Positions 1-11,647 of a DNA stretch of 64,000 nt are shown piece by piece; position 1 is the first letter of the stretch; every line of letters starts with the position of its first letter. The stretch covers positions 372,001 to 436,000 of the forward strand of contig JACCIC010000216.1 in the NCBI GenBank assembly GCA_018907035.1. The letters run 5' to 3'. The position numbers and the translations under genes are program-made. This stretch comes from Sycobia sp. Sy_11 (taxonomy: Eukaryota > Arthropoda > Insecta > Hymenoptera > Epichrysomallidae). The notes beneath the pieces were generated by a model. That model did not search any database and had not been told where the DNA came from. It was given only the letters and a program-made list of their open reading frames with translations.

Positions 1-675
1 TTCTGCATCGTATCGTGACTGGCGATGAAAAGTGGATACGTTACGATAATCCGAAGCGAAGAAAATCATGGGGACTACCCGGCCATGCATCATCATCGAC
101 GGCCAAGCCAAATATTCATGGCACCAAGCTCATGCTCTGTATATGGTGGGACCAGCTAGGTGTGGTTTACTATGAGCTTCTGAAACCGAATGAAAGGATC
201 ACAGGCGAGGTCTATCGAGGACAATTGATGCGTTTGAGCCGCGCACTGCGAGAAAAACGGCCACAATACTCCGACAGGCACGACAAAGTTATTTTGCAAC
301 ATGACAATGCTCGCCCACATGTTGCACCGCCGGTGAAAACATACTTAGAAACGCTCAAATGGGAAGTCCTACCCCACCCGCCGTATAGTCCAGACGTTGC
401 TCCGTCTGATTACCATCTCTTCAGATCGATGACGCATGGCCTGGCTGACCAGCACTTCCATTCCTACGAGGAAGCCAAAAAATGGGTGGATGACTGGAGA
501 GAGGCCAAACCGGTCGAATTTTTTCGCAACGGGATTCGTATGTTGCCAGAAAGATGGGAAAAAGTTGTAGCTAGCGATGGCCAATACTTTCAATAATTCA
601 TTTGTAACCATTTTTCACAATAAAGGCTCAAAATTTGAAAAAAAAAAAACGGGAAAGACTTATTCACATACCTGA
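1..675 (+). mobile_element. mauritiana-like mariner, 3' half, cut by window edge
   Basis: The sequence is almost identical to the 3' half of the complete mariner at 29255-30548. It ends with the same A-run followed by the inverted terminal repeat, whose last base is 675 and which is followed by TA (676-677), the expected mariner target. Only two amino-acid differences from the complete copy are seen (Arg for His after KWI, Arg for Ile after DDW), so the two insertions are young relative to most repeats here. The 5' half lies outside the window. Confidence 0.93.
3..596 (+). CDS. mariner transposase, C-terminal part (partial)
   Basis: This is the catalytic domain of a Tc1/mariner transposase, the enzyme that cuts and rejoins the element at TA sites. 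The reading frame is open from the window edge to the stop at 594-596. The DD34D triad is complete: Asp in VTGDEKW, Asp in QHDNARPH, and Asp in PSDYHLF 34 residues later. The frame corresponds to residues from about 150 to 347 of the copy at 29421-30464. Whether this copy is intact upstream cannot be seen. It lies in the last visible intron of the host gene, on the opposite strand. Confidence 0.92.
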   Translation: MHRIVTGDEKWIRYDNPKRRKSWGLPGHASSSTAKPNIHGTKLMLCIWWDQLGVVYYELLKPNERITGEVYRGQLMRLSRALREKRPQYSDRHDKVILQHDNARPHVAPPVKTYLETLKWEVLPHPPYSPDVAPSDYHLFRSMTHGLADQHFHSYEEAKKWVDDWREAKPVEFFRNGIRMLPERWEKVVASDGQYFQ

Positions 676-906
676 TATGTTCTTGATTTACAAAACTGTT
701 TTAGACCTTTTCCAATTATTTATGTAATAAAAGTGCTAATACGACCTAGTGTTAAATAATATGAAAATTCATAATGTTAAGAATAATTAGTTCTAATAAT
801 AATTAAGTGATCGCAAATTCATATCTAATCGAAGCATTCATATGTGAGATTTTATTTATGCTTTACTATATAATACTATACTTTATGCAATATTTTAACT
901 CCTCAC
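676..906. other. intron sequence, no feature
   Basis: AT-rich sequence between the mariner end and the last visible host exon. I see no gene or repeat in it. It begins the intron that follows the villin-headpiece exon of the minus-strand gene. Confidence 0.6.
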
Positions 907-1107
907 CTCTAAATTGCAACGGTCTACATCAGCTGGTAATCTATAATTAGTAATGACAAGCAGATGATAAGGATAGAGCTTGGGTGGTTCTGCTGGCGCT
1001 ACACCCATGTCTGGTAGCGAGCGTCTTACATGGTGACCATTGCCTACGACCACAGAGCCCAGGCCGCCTGTGTACGTCGTCGATGAGGGCAACATCGCAC
1101 CGTCATT
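907..1107 (-). CDS. Unc-115: Unc-115/abLIM exon, start of villin headpiece
   Basis: A 201-bp exon, AAAACATAG acceptor and GAG|GTGAGG donor, phase 0 to phase 0 (67 codons). It reads NDGAMLPSSTTYTGG, then HHVRRSLPDMG, then LYPYHLLVITN and LPADVDRCNLE. The last part is the N-terminal half of the villin headpiece, the small F-actin-binding domain at the very C-terminus of abLIM, dematin and villin. The remaining headpiece residues must be on an exon left of the window. The apparent Met near 1095 is internal, not a start. Confidence 0.9.
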
Positions 1108-2671
1108 CTATGTTTTTTGAAGATTACAAAGAAAATATGTAGCAGAATTATATTGTGAATATCATTTATACATATTCTTAAGATTTATATAAACATATTA
1201 CTTATAATTTACGAATATTTATGAATAGATGTGTAATGTTTTTAGTTACAATGCATATACAATATCTACAGGATATTTCAAATATGATTGTTCACAGTAG
1301 CGGATCTGTAAAAAGTAGAGTAAGTCATATATAAATGTTTTGGAAAGTTATAAATAATTTTTGCATTACGTCCCAATTCATCAACCAATGAGCATACTCA
1401 TTCGACTTTCGATCGAAAGGCATGGAAATTAAGAAGACGAGTCGGAACTTGCAGCGTAATTTGAAAAATAATGAGAGGGGTTGTACGCTCACGGCAAATA
1501 CGAGTAGTTGTTTAAAAATATATAAACTTGATATTACTTTATATTTTTCGGTACACTGGGTGAACTCCTCGAGATTATCAAGCCCGAAAATTGGTCGTTT
1601 CCAAGATAAATCCCATTTCTTTTCAAAATGGTTAATTTTTATTCGTTTATAACACAATTTGTCTCTTATCTTTTAATATAAAAGAAAAAAGTACATAGAA
1701 TTATTGCTGTTTCATAACGAACAATTTTCTGTATGGTAAAGTTTTATTATCTTCATTATTTTAACAGAAATAAGCTTTGAAATAGGCGATCAAGTGAGGT
1801 GGAAACCACGTGAGGCTCCGCTATCATTTTTTCGTGATATATGGATTTTACGAAAAAATACAAAAGACAAAGAATCTGTATAATGTAATTATTTGTCAAA
1901 ATAACTGGATTATATAGTAAAGTTTATTTCATTATCTCGAAAATAACCATTGTAAGACAAAAAATGGGCTCGATTTAAAAAATGACCCACTTTTGGGTCT
2001 GATAATCTCTAAAAATCGATTCAGCGCGCCAAAAAATACAAAGTAACACCAGATTATCGAGCAGACCTTGAATTTGATACGGAATACCTCCTATGCGCCC
2101 AAACTATCTTGACATCTGTGTATTTGTCACTCAGTCACGAAGGTATTTGTAATATTATTTTTAAATAAGCAAATAAATATTTGCCCGATTTGATCGCTAG
2201 ACCTCGCTCGTTCTTCAATAGATTATCGTCTTATTGTCCGCCCATCGATTCAATTTCGATGATCCTCGATTGAGAACTGAATTAGAGTTTGTTCATTAGT
2301 TGATGATCATTTCTAATTAGCGCGAAACGAACTGCAGCTTTCCAAAATACATATACTTTCGTATACGTCTTTTCCTGCTTTATTATCGCTACTATTACAG
2401 ATTCGTTAGTATAATTAATCATATTTGGGACACTTTATAGATATAGTTTACAAAATTTATTACATTGAATTTTAATATACAGTGTAAAAATATATACGAT
2501 ATATCAGATTACAAAATTAATGTTAATGATTTGTGTAATGTAGTTCCGTTAGTAATATGGCATAGACAATAAAAATGAGGGGAGCATGTCATTTATTAAT
2601 GAATTGGTTTGATTTTAATATCAGAAAACGCTTTTTTATATCTGACACAAACAATTAATATTGTAGAAAAA

Positions 2672-2672
<1 letters not shown>

Positions 2673-2716
<44 letters not shown>
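2673..2716. repeat. (TA)n microsatellite
   Basis: About 22 perfect TA units. Confidence 0.97.
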
Positions 2717-2719
<3 letters not shown>

Positions 2720-2824
2720 ATTACTACATTACATGCAGACTATTTATTTAATCGATCAGAATTTCATATTCATCCTGTAGAAGAAAAATAAATAAGTCGT
2801 GATGTACAGAAGGCAACCTGCTCA

Positions 2825-2828
<4 letters not shown>

Positions 2829-2880
<52 letters not shown>
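2829..2880. repeat. (AT)n microsatellite
   Basis: About 26 perfect AT units. Confidence 0.97.
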
Positions 2881-2883
<3 letters not shown>

Positions 2884-3097
2884 CAATTGTGTTGCCCCCT
2901 TTGCCCTCTACAACTTTTGTCAGAACCTTTTTGCCCTATGTGGCTTAGGTTCCGAGTAATCCAGCTGCGCCGAATAAAATGGGTCATCGTGTATATATAT
3001 AGATTTTATAAACATGCTTTGTAAAATATCATCTAATATATAATCGATATCTGCCATTTACTTTTCATGTTTAGAAAAGAGCAGATCGAAATTCAGA

Positions 3098-3143
<46 letters not shown>
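3098..3143. repeat. (TA)n microsatellite with a TG interruption
   Basis: TA units interrupted once by TATATGTATA. Confidence 0.95.
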
Positions 3144-3147
<4 letters not shown>

Positions 3148-3747
3148 GTATTTACTATTGCATAAATTGCACTATAAACATTTAGAAACATATAATCAAT
3201 GCTAAAAATCCAAAAAGATAAAAAAAACACCAAAATTATACTTAAAATAAATGCTTAAATTTGTATATGAGTAGAGTAAAAGTGAAATGATCAAAATTTA
3301 ATAACAAAAACAGTAAACTAGATAAAACTCTAAAAGGGATAAATCAGAATATCACCATGCAATTGAGAAACAGATAAATGTATCATCGCAGTAACTGTGA
3401 ATACAGGTTTCATATATTTATTGCTATATACAACAAACGTCTATTTCCCACAAAGCCTTAAACAGAAAGAAATAAGTAGAGTTTAAACTATTTAAAATTC
3501 CCTTCGATGATGGTTGCGTTGAACCCGCTGCAAAGACTCCGCTTAATACTCGAAGTCGACTATCTACAGTGCGCAAAGACTATGAATTTATTTTCACATA
3601 AAGGACTCAAGGGGGAGTAAAGGAAAACTAAACTTATACGTAGAACGTGATTTATGGGAAAAAATTAATATAATTAAATAAAGGATAAGTGTGCGTGCTA
3701 CGAACCATGCTAAGCCGCTGAGAGTAGTATGGGGCTGTTGTACATAC

Positions 3748-3779
3748 CAGTGCCCGCCGATCCACGTCAGTAATGCTGC
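3748..3779 (-). CDS. Unc-115: Unc-115/abLIM microexon (32 bp)
   Basis: A 32-bp exon with a pyrimidine-rich acceptor (TAGTTTCAACAG) and a CTG|GTATGT donor. With one base from the previous exon it reads SSITDVDRRAL and exits in phase 0. The phase fit on both sides, and the likeness to the corresponding segment of abLIM homologues, are the evidence. Its distance from the preceding exon (about 14.7 kb) makes it easy for annotation pipelines to miss. Confidence 0.82.
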
Positions 3780-4579
3780 CTGTTGAAACTAGAATTGAAG
3801 GGAAAACAAGAATGAGTTATAATATGGTAAACATTATGTGCGCAGAAAAAGGTGAGAAAAGACTATCGCAACAAATAGCAAGCAACATCCTTACGAAGTA
3901 ATAATTTCTATTATTATTTGTTAAATTTCTATAAGAACTAGATTACAGTATTAAAGTTAGCAAATCATTTATTCTTCTATGTATCTCCTACTGTAACAAT
4001 TGGCTGATCGATATTGATAAATTACTTTAAAGTTTACTAGTGTTCCCCGTAACGGCTGCGCTCGAAGTAGTAACATAACCAACTTATCCAATAGTTACAT
4101 ACTGTCTATGTACAAAATACTCCATGTATAAAAATATATTGCCTATATATAATTTTACCTATAATAATATTTCTGAAAAAAATCAAGAATCCTGCCTCAG
4201 GGCCTCCTAAAACATTGTCAGTGTGGTAGCTGTATTGAGTTCATCTCGAAATAGTCCTCTCACCCTATTTTTCTGAATCTTTACGATTGTCGGAGAGCTA
4301 ATTATGAATATCGTAACAGCTTTAGACAGAAATTGAAGATTTATTTCTAAATCCATGAAAACTCCATAAAGATCATGGTTTGCTGAATTTATTTTAGAAA
4401 CTAAAAAAAGTTGCAAAAAATTTGAAATCAAAATCATAAGAGCTCGTTAAAATACATATTTTTTGTTCTATACAATTTTTCTGTACAAACTCTATATTTT
4501 ACTAGAAACGTTCAAGAGTTCCGTCTCGGGATCTCTTGAACAATTCTACGTTTATACGAAAAACATTTTCATATCAGAG

Positions 4580-4581
<2 letters not shown>
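3780..4581. other. intron sequence, no feature
   Basis: AT-rich sequence between the 32-bp host exon and the (AC)n tract that carries the LINE. Short open frames here (for example 4207-4437 minus) have no recognisable motifs. I see nothing else. Confidence 0.5.

Positions 4582-4645
<64 letters not shown>
4582..4645. repeat. (AC)n microsatellite, 5' flank of the R1-clade LINE
   Basis: About 32 AC units that end directly at the first base of the LINE. With the tract at 9377-9427 it is the split target of the insertion. Confidence 0.95.
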
Positions 4646-4646
<1 letters not shown>

Positions 4647-4806
4647 AGTGTGGAGTTTTGTTGCTTTCTCCCATCTGGCGCCTCCCCAGGTTGCGGATAG
4701 GGGATGGCTCGCTACAATTTAGAGGGCACTGAGGAAATAAAATACTCAGGGCGGACAGAAAAAGCTAATAGGGAGGGCCTCCCGAACGTAAGGCCAATTA
4801 TGACTA

Positions 4807-6177
4807 ATGTTTGGTATAAACAAGGATATACCCCAGGGAGTAACTCCGGCAAGACCGGTCAATCTCCTCACCGATTCCGATAGAGTGCAAGCCTCTATGG
4901 TCGGTGGTAGCCCCTCGGATTCTGGGGAGGGCAAATCAAACATAATCATAGATAGTACACTGGGTACTAAAGGAGATGTCATAATGGATCAAGAAACAAC
5001 GGATCGAGAAATCTCCATCACGCGCAGAAACAATCACCTGGAGCGACTTGGTGAGAAGATCAGCCAATTGTTGGATTTTGTCAAAGATAGGCATAACGTA
5101 CACAAGACCATTAAGGATCTTGCTCGTTCCATTAATGCCTCATATAAATGCATTAGTATGGCAGAGGATGATCTATTACAGTATCAACGTCCTGGTACAC
5201 ATGAAGTGGTGACTCAGACTACGCCGAGTCTACGCTCTGATACCAAACGAAGCGCAGCAGAAGCGATGGATTCCACTCCTAAAACCATAGGTGGCAAAAG
5301 AACGAAAGAACCATCATTGGGCTCAAGGAGACCACTAGAGTCGGTCGGAGTAGCTACAGGCAAGTCTGAAGCCAAAGAAAATCAATGGCAGACCATCAAG
5401 CGTAAGAAGCCCAAAGGCAAAGATAAAGAATTATCTAGTACACGCAGGCTTAATGGACGAAATAGGCCTAACTCCATTTTGATTAAGGCCAATGAAGGAG
5501 TTACATACGCGGAGGTACTGCGACAAATAAAGAATGACCCGGAGTTATCTCATGTCTAGAATGAGGTTAACAGGATACGTAGAAATGCAAGCGGTGCCCT
5601 TGTACTTCAGTTGGAACGGACAGCCAAAGATGCACATGAGTTGGCACGCATTGTTGAATCTAAGGTTGGCCATAGCGCATCCACTTCGGTCCTGAGTAAT
5701 CTCATTACATTGGAGATTAAAGATATAGATGAGGTCACTTCAAAGGATGAAGTATTAGAGGCTCTGAGAACACACCTCGAGCTATAGGAGACTAACCTAC
5801 TAATTGCTCGTTCCTTGCGGCAAGCTTATGGGGGTACTCAGACGGCGGTGGTGTCTGTACCATATAGCCACGCAGCTGAGCTACTACGTGTAGGGCATGT
5901 TCGAATCGGATGGGTCAGCTGCAGAGTTCGAAAAAAAACAGAAATAAAGCGCTGCTTCAGGTGTTGGCAGATTGGCCATTTAGCGTCCGTGTGCTCGGGC
6001 CCTGACAGAACTAAACTTTGCAGGCACTGCGGTGGAAAAGACCATCTATCCAAGCTGTGTGTAAACGGGCCCTGTTGTTTACTCTGTAAATGTGAAGGAA
6101 AAAAGGAGATTAACCATCCAGCATACAGCTATAAGTGCCCGATTACCGTGGAGTTTTTAAACAGACATAAAACATGA
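4807..6177 (+). pseudogene. R1-clade ORF1 (gag-like), two in-frame stops
   Basis: ORF1 proteins bind the element RNA and form the particle used for retrotransposition. The frame from ATG 4807 to TGA 6175-6177 spans 456 codons and is interrupted by TAG at 5557-5559 and at 5785-5787. The middle part is basic and hydrophilic (KRKKPKGKDKE). The C-terminal part has knuckles CFRCWQIGHLASVC and CRHCGGKDHLSKLC (CX2CX4HX4C) and a third, looser one (CLLCKCEGKKEINH). The other copy has a sense codon (AAG) at the first stop, so that stop arose in this copy or its close source. Confidence 0.88.
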
Positions 6178-9100
6178 AAATACTCCAGCTGAATACCAAC
6201 CATTGCGTAGCAGCTCATGACCTGCTGAAATAGACAATAAAGGAGCTAAGAATAGACATTGCTGTAATCTCCGAACAATATTGTGACAGGGTCAGACCAC
6301 AGCGCTGGATAAGTGACACAAGCAATAGAGCTGCCCTCTGGATTGGTCAAAATAGGCAGGTACTAAAGCAGTCGAGTCATCGGAGCGAATTGATATCCTG
6401 GGCTAAAATACAAGAAATATACGTCTTTAGTGTATATGCTCCTCCAAGCTTGACGGACAAGCAGTTTGAAATCCTTGTAGCTAAATTAGTTGATGAAGCC
6501 ATGGACAAGAAACCATTATTAATCGGTGGCGATTTTAACGCGTGGTCCACAGCCTGGGGAAGCGCTTCAACAAATAACAGAGGTAGTATGCTGCTTGATG
6601 GCCTTAATTCTCTTCAACTCCACGTGGTTAATAAGGGATCTGAATCCACTTTCATTAGGGGTGATAAACAATCAGTCATTGATGTAACATTCGCCAGTGA
6701 TGACTTGATTCAGCGGATCCTTAATTGGAGAGTAAGCGACCTTTACACCCACAGTGATCACAGGGCGATCTTGTACGAGATTGCAGAGAAGAAAGTAAAG
6801 AACAAGTACAATGAGTGGATGCACACACGGACATGGAACATCAGATCGCTAGACTGTGAAGTGTTCGCCACTATAATATCAGAAGAGCGTTTAGAATATG
6901 GTGCACCAGGCCATCTGGCAAATGCACTCTGCACTATGCATGAAGCATATCTCTGAAGCATGTGATGCATCGATGACTAGGACTAAGAGCGGATTTAAAC
7001 ATCGTCAATCTGTCTACTGGTGGACAAATGAAATTGCAGAATTGCGCAAACAATGTCATCGCGCACGTAGACTTGCCCAGAGAGCCCGCACCCATCGTGA
7101 TACGTTTAATAGTTTATTTAAAGAAGCACAGAGAGTGCTTGTCAAGGCCATTAAGGCAAGCAAGCGTCGATGCTGGCTTGAACTGTGTGCAGAGGCCAAC
7201 AATGACTTATGGGGACGACCATACAAAACAGTCATGGCAGGATTGAGTAGGGCACCAATACAACCCACTAGCACGGTATTGATTGATAAGATTGTTTCCG
7301 CTCTCTTTCCCAATGACATTCATGGGACTGTACTGCGCACGCAACACTCGGACGATATACCTCCTATAACAGAAATGGAGCTACATAATGCTTACGCTAA
7401 GACTAGAGACAATGCTGCCCCTGGCCCTGATGGTATCCCTAATGCGGCAGTTAAGTTGGAGATACAGAAGAATCCAGCTATATTTCTAAAAGTATATAAT
7501 GCTTGTCTTCTTGAGGGTATTTTTCCTGATTGCTGGAAAACTCAAAGGTTAGTCCTGTTACCTAAGGGCAATAAGCCACTTGATGATCCTTCATCATACA
7601 GGCCATTGTGTATGCTCGACACGGTAGGTAAAATATTTGAAAAAATAATATGTAGCCGACTGGAAGCATTCACTGAAGGATTGCACGGCTTATCCTCACG
7701 CCAATTTGGATTTCGGAAATCAAAATCAACAGTCGATGCCATTAAACTGGTAGTGTGTACCGCAAGAAATGCAATCAGTGGTAAGAGATGGAAAGGTGGC
7801 ACTAAACAGTATTGTGCCATTGTCGCTCTAGATGTCAAGAATGCCTTTAATTCAGCGCGCTGGTCTTCTATTATGAGTTCTCTTAAAGAGTTCGGAGTAC
7901 CTGGTTATTTACAGAATGTCGTGGCCAGCTACTTTGAGAATAGGATAATATTATACCGAACGGATGAAGGCACTATATCGCATAAGGTTACTACGGGAGT
8001 CCCCCAGGGCTCAGTTATGGGACCTATATTGTGGAATATTATGTATGATGGCGTGTTGAGGATTCCACAACCGCCTGGTTCAATAACAGTAGGGTACGCC
8101 GACGATATCGCTCTAGTAGTGACGGCTAAGACCCTTGATGAACTTACTGAAAATGCCAATGAGGCAATCAGCAACATCAGTAGATGGATTAAGACGGCTG
8201 GTCTACAATTAGCGGAGCACAAGACAGAAGTAGTTCTTGTCAGCAGTCGTAAGAAGGTAGATAGTATTACTCTTAAAGTTGGTAGCTGCCGCATTAGTTC
8301 TGCGCCATCTTTACGATACTTGGGTGTCCAGCTTGATGCCAGGTTAAATTTCAAAGAACATCTAAAGATATCTGGCGAAAAAGCGCAACGAGTTTCAGCT
8401 GCCTTGTGTCGGCTCATGCCTAACATTGGTGGCCCACATCCACCCCAGAGGAAACTATTAGCTTATGTTGTTAATTCTGTCCGCATGTATGCAGCACCAA
8501 TCTGGCATCATGCATGCGGAATTAAATCGTATTGTGAGTTGGCCATTGCGACCCGTCGTCGCTCCTGTATACGTATTATTAGTGGTTACAGGACGGTATC
8601 CACCGACGCAGCTGAGCTACTTGCCGGAATTCTTCCTTTCGATTTAGCTGCAGATGAACTGGCTAGGCTGCATAACATATGTAAGGCCGCAGTGGATTCC
8701 CTACAAGGTGCTAAAAATGTGGAACGTCATCGTTCTATAGAAATATGGCAAAAACGATGGACCGATTCTAGCAAAGGCCGATGGACTTATCGTATCCTCC
8801 CAGACATACACAGATGGATCAACAGGAAACACGGGGAATTAGATTTCCACCTAACTCAGTTGTTGACTGGACATGGTTGTTTTAGGTCCTATTTCCACCG
8901 CTTTCACCTGGATAATAATGATCTCTGCCTCATCTGTCCGACTTTGGTCGAGGATGCTGAGCATATATTGGTGAGCTGCCCTCGTTTTAGAACACAACGT
9001 GAGTACTTGATGAACATCATCAATAAGCCAATAAGACCAGAGAGCATCCTATCAATAATGCTGGAATCTTCTGAAAACTGGAAAGCAGTAGCCAGTTTCG

Positions 9101-9186
9101 CAAAAGAGGTGATGACCAAACTTAGATATGCCGATAGAACTAGGCGAATGGGCCAGGATGAACCAGGCCAACTGATCCTATTTTAA
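6174..9186 (+). pseudogene. R1-clade ORF2: endonuclease, reverse transcriptase, CCHC
   Basis: The enzyme nicks its DNA target and copies the RNA into the break. It starts MKILQLNTNHC at 6174 and is broken by TAG at 6231-6233. The endonuclease continues to 6956 with LLIGGDFNAWSTAWGS and THSDHRAILYE. A frameshift near 6945-6955 moves the frame to the one running 6898-9186. There the reverse transcriptase shows APGPDGIPN, SSYRPLCMLDTVGKIFEK, GVPQGSVMGPILWN and the catalytic YADD, and the tail has CLICPTLVEDAEHILVSC (CX2CX8HX4C). With the two lesions repaired by comparison, the length would be near 1000 residues, normal for the clade. Confidence 0.92.
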
Positions 9187-9373
9187 GATACAGAGGACGA
9201 ACACCGAACCCCTGATCACCTGTGTGGATGGGGGACGTAGGATAGTGTCATAAGAAGAGGAGTCGTATAGGCTAATTAACAGCCCCGCCGAAGTAATATT
9301 CCCGGATAGTTCCGGCGGGATGCTGGTTTCGAGAGGCCACTAGTGCAGAGCTTGCTCTGCCTACGCCTAATAA

Positions 9374-9376
<3 letters not shown>

Positions 9377-9424
<48 letters not shown>

Positions 9425-9427
9425 ACA
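9377..9427. repeat. (AC)n microsatellite, 3' flank of the LINE
   Basis: About 24 AC units with one AA interruption, directly after the LINE 3' end. Confidence 0.95.
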
Positions 9428-9521
9428 GTTTTTATGCAAAAACCTTCAAATAGATTTTTCTCGAGAAATGCTAATTGTAGAAAATAAACGCATAGTATAA
9501 AAAATGTATTTTGATAAGATC

Positions 9522-10145
9522 TACTATTGTGTACAAATTTGAGTAAGACTGTATTTATAACTTGATATCTTTATTTATTCTTCTAAATCTTATTCATCCC
9601 CTTTAAAATAACCCTCGCCCCCCAGGATAAAATGCAACTATTCCAATGCTTTTTCAAATTTTCAAAACATTTTTTAGACTCGTATTCCGGAATGACCATC
9701 AGTTCCTTCTTCGATTCGGCTTTTACTTCTTCAATCGAATCAAAACCGTGTCACCAAAGTGGTCGAAATACTGACGTAAAATGAATACAGTGTTAGCTAG
9801 TGCATTATCGTGATGCAAAAACCAAGAGTTTTTTTTCCATAAATCTGGCCTTTCGAGACATAATGCACCACATCACGATAATCGAATTACACAGTGTGCA
9901 TAACCTTGATTTTTCATCGACTTTAGCGTGATTTTTTCTTTGGCACGATATTCGCTCGATTAATCGGTTGTTTCTGGATCGTAATTGTAGACCCAAGTTT
10001 CATCTCCAGTTATTATGCGATCCATGTTGTTCTGATTGTCTGAAAGCAGCGTTTCATAGACCTCCATTCGACGCTGTTTTTCCAAAAAATTCAGTGTTTT
10101 TGGCACCAATCGAGATTTCACTCTTTTCAGGCACGAGATATTTTT
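9522..10145 (-). mobile_element. mariner relic (family D), truncated copy
   Basis: A minus-strand fragment of a mariner-type transposase, related to the longer copy at 61753-62780 (same left end, ACTAYTGTGTAC). The degraded translation keeps VPKTLNFLEKQRRMEVYETL, the first catalytic block IITGDETWVYNYDPET and SWFLHHDNAL of the second. The third block is lost by a deletion after HHDN. The N-terminal third and the right end are missing after about 10145. Confidence 0.78.
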
Positions 10146-11007
10146 CGTAGTATAGAAAATATTTATAAATGAGAAAGATTTTTTAATTTTATGTCAACAA
10201 TCGCAAGATTATTATTATTATAATATACATTACGATACTTACAAAATATATGATCATGTAAATTTAAAATATTCCGTATTAACGATGCATCATGTTTTAA
10301 ATTGTTCAGTTTCATACTTCACATTGTTATCTGATGTCTCTTATTATATACCAAAAAATAGGTACTAATTATTTTACTATATTCACAATTATAAAAAAAT
10401 TTTATTTTAAGATCATTCCTATTTAATAATTTAAACGTGAACTCTAAAATGCAAGATAGACATTATTTTATTTTTCCATTTAAATTTTGGCGCGCTTCCT
10501 ACTTCTTTAGGCGATTAGATGGATACGCTAAAATTCGCAAATGACGAAAATTTATCATTATTAGTATATAAGACTTCGGTTAATCCTTTTAATATAATTG
10601 CGAAAATGTATTAATTGTGCATAATTTTGCGAAATATACAAGTGAACTGCGGCTATATTCAAATTATAATTGTAAGTGCGTATATATTGTAATTAATTAG
10701 GAAATATAACAAATTAAAAATAAATAAATTAAGTTACATATAATGAGCACTTGTTTGTCGATATATACTCTATTGAGTATATATAAAAATAATTAGAAAT
10801 TAGCTTGTTACTAAATCAACTCGCAATAATTTCTGGATTAAACAAGCCATGTAGACGTACGTAAAATGTACAAAACTGTTTGGTAAAATTGATTGCATCC
10901 TTTACTAAAGTTTACAGAATTGTAAGTCTGTGACCAACTAAAAATTTCATAAATTTTTTGTAACAATTACTTAATTTTTTCCCTCCGCGTATATAATTGT
11001 ACGAGAT
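10146..11007. other. intron sequence, no feature
   Basis: AT-rich sequence with no recognisable gene or repeat copy. Confidence 0.5.
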
Positions 11008-11647
11008 ATCAAAGTCATTTTCTTTAATACATTAAATTTAATTTCATAAGTATATAATTGATTTTAATATCTGGTTTGCTAAAAATAAAAAGGCTTCAAA
11101 AATTTCTCGTCAGGTGGATCCAAGATATTCAGTTCTCCAATTACTACACTTATAAAGAGACTTTTAACATTTGTAATGAATTAATTATTATTATTTTATT
11201 ATTATTATTACATAATCATTATTTAATTAATTATATCTATAAAGTTTGAAAGTCACAGATTTTGTGTTTGAAATTGAATTGCGTTGCGCTGCGAACAATA
11301 CAAATATATTTTTGTGTATACATATAATACATAAAAAAATGTAAATATAAGTATTCTTTATTGCAATATAATATATAGTATAGTGTACGTTTCCATATTT
11401 CAAGATTACAAAATTGACGGCGTAATAGGTGAAGATTTTGCAGTTTAATTTGATATATTTTGAAATATTTCAGTTATGCATACAAATTAATTTAATTTTA
11501 TATATTTATATAAAAAATAATTCTTTAAAGCAAATAAATATTTTTGAAATAAAGAATCGAATTTTTGAAAATAAATTGTTAGTTTTTATATATCAAAAAA
11601 AAATTTACTGTATTTAAATAAATATTTGAATACACCTCGTGTATATA

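Larger units (their letters stand above)
1108..3747. other. intron with TA microsatellites, otherwise empty
   Basis: AT-rich intron of the minus-strand gene. It holds three (TA)n tracts (listed separately). The pieces at 1325-1657 and 2880-3000 are slightly richer in GC but show no gene structure or family that I recognise. Confidence 0.5.
4646..9376 (+). mobile_element. R1-clade non-LTR retrotransposon inserted in (AC)n
   Basis: A 4.7-kb element with two open reading frames in R1-clade order: a gag-like ORF1 with three cysteine knuckles and an ORF2 with an apurinic-type endonuclease, reverse transcriptase and a C-terminal CCHC. ORF1 and ORF2 overlap in ATGA at 6174-6177, as in many R1-clade elements. 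It starts straight after (AC)n at 4646 and ends with TAATAAAAA followed by (AC)n at 9377. The second copy at 63052 has the same left junction, so AC repeats look like its specific target, as known for the Waldo and Mino lineages of this clade. Two stops in ORF1, and one stop plus one frameshift in ORF2, make it non-functional. Confidence 0.93.

Noticed and set aside
3480..3600. GC-richer stretch reading SRLRVLSGVFAAGSTQPSSK on the minus strand
   Set aside because: No usable donor follows it and exons 3748-3779 and 907-1107 already join in phase.
7056..8426. Several minus-strand frames inside the R1-clade element
   Set aside because: All lie opposite the reverse transcriptase frame and carry no motif; they are shadows.
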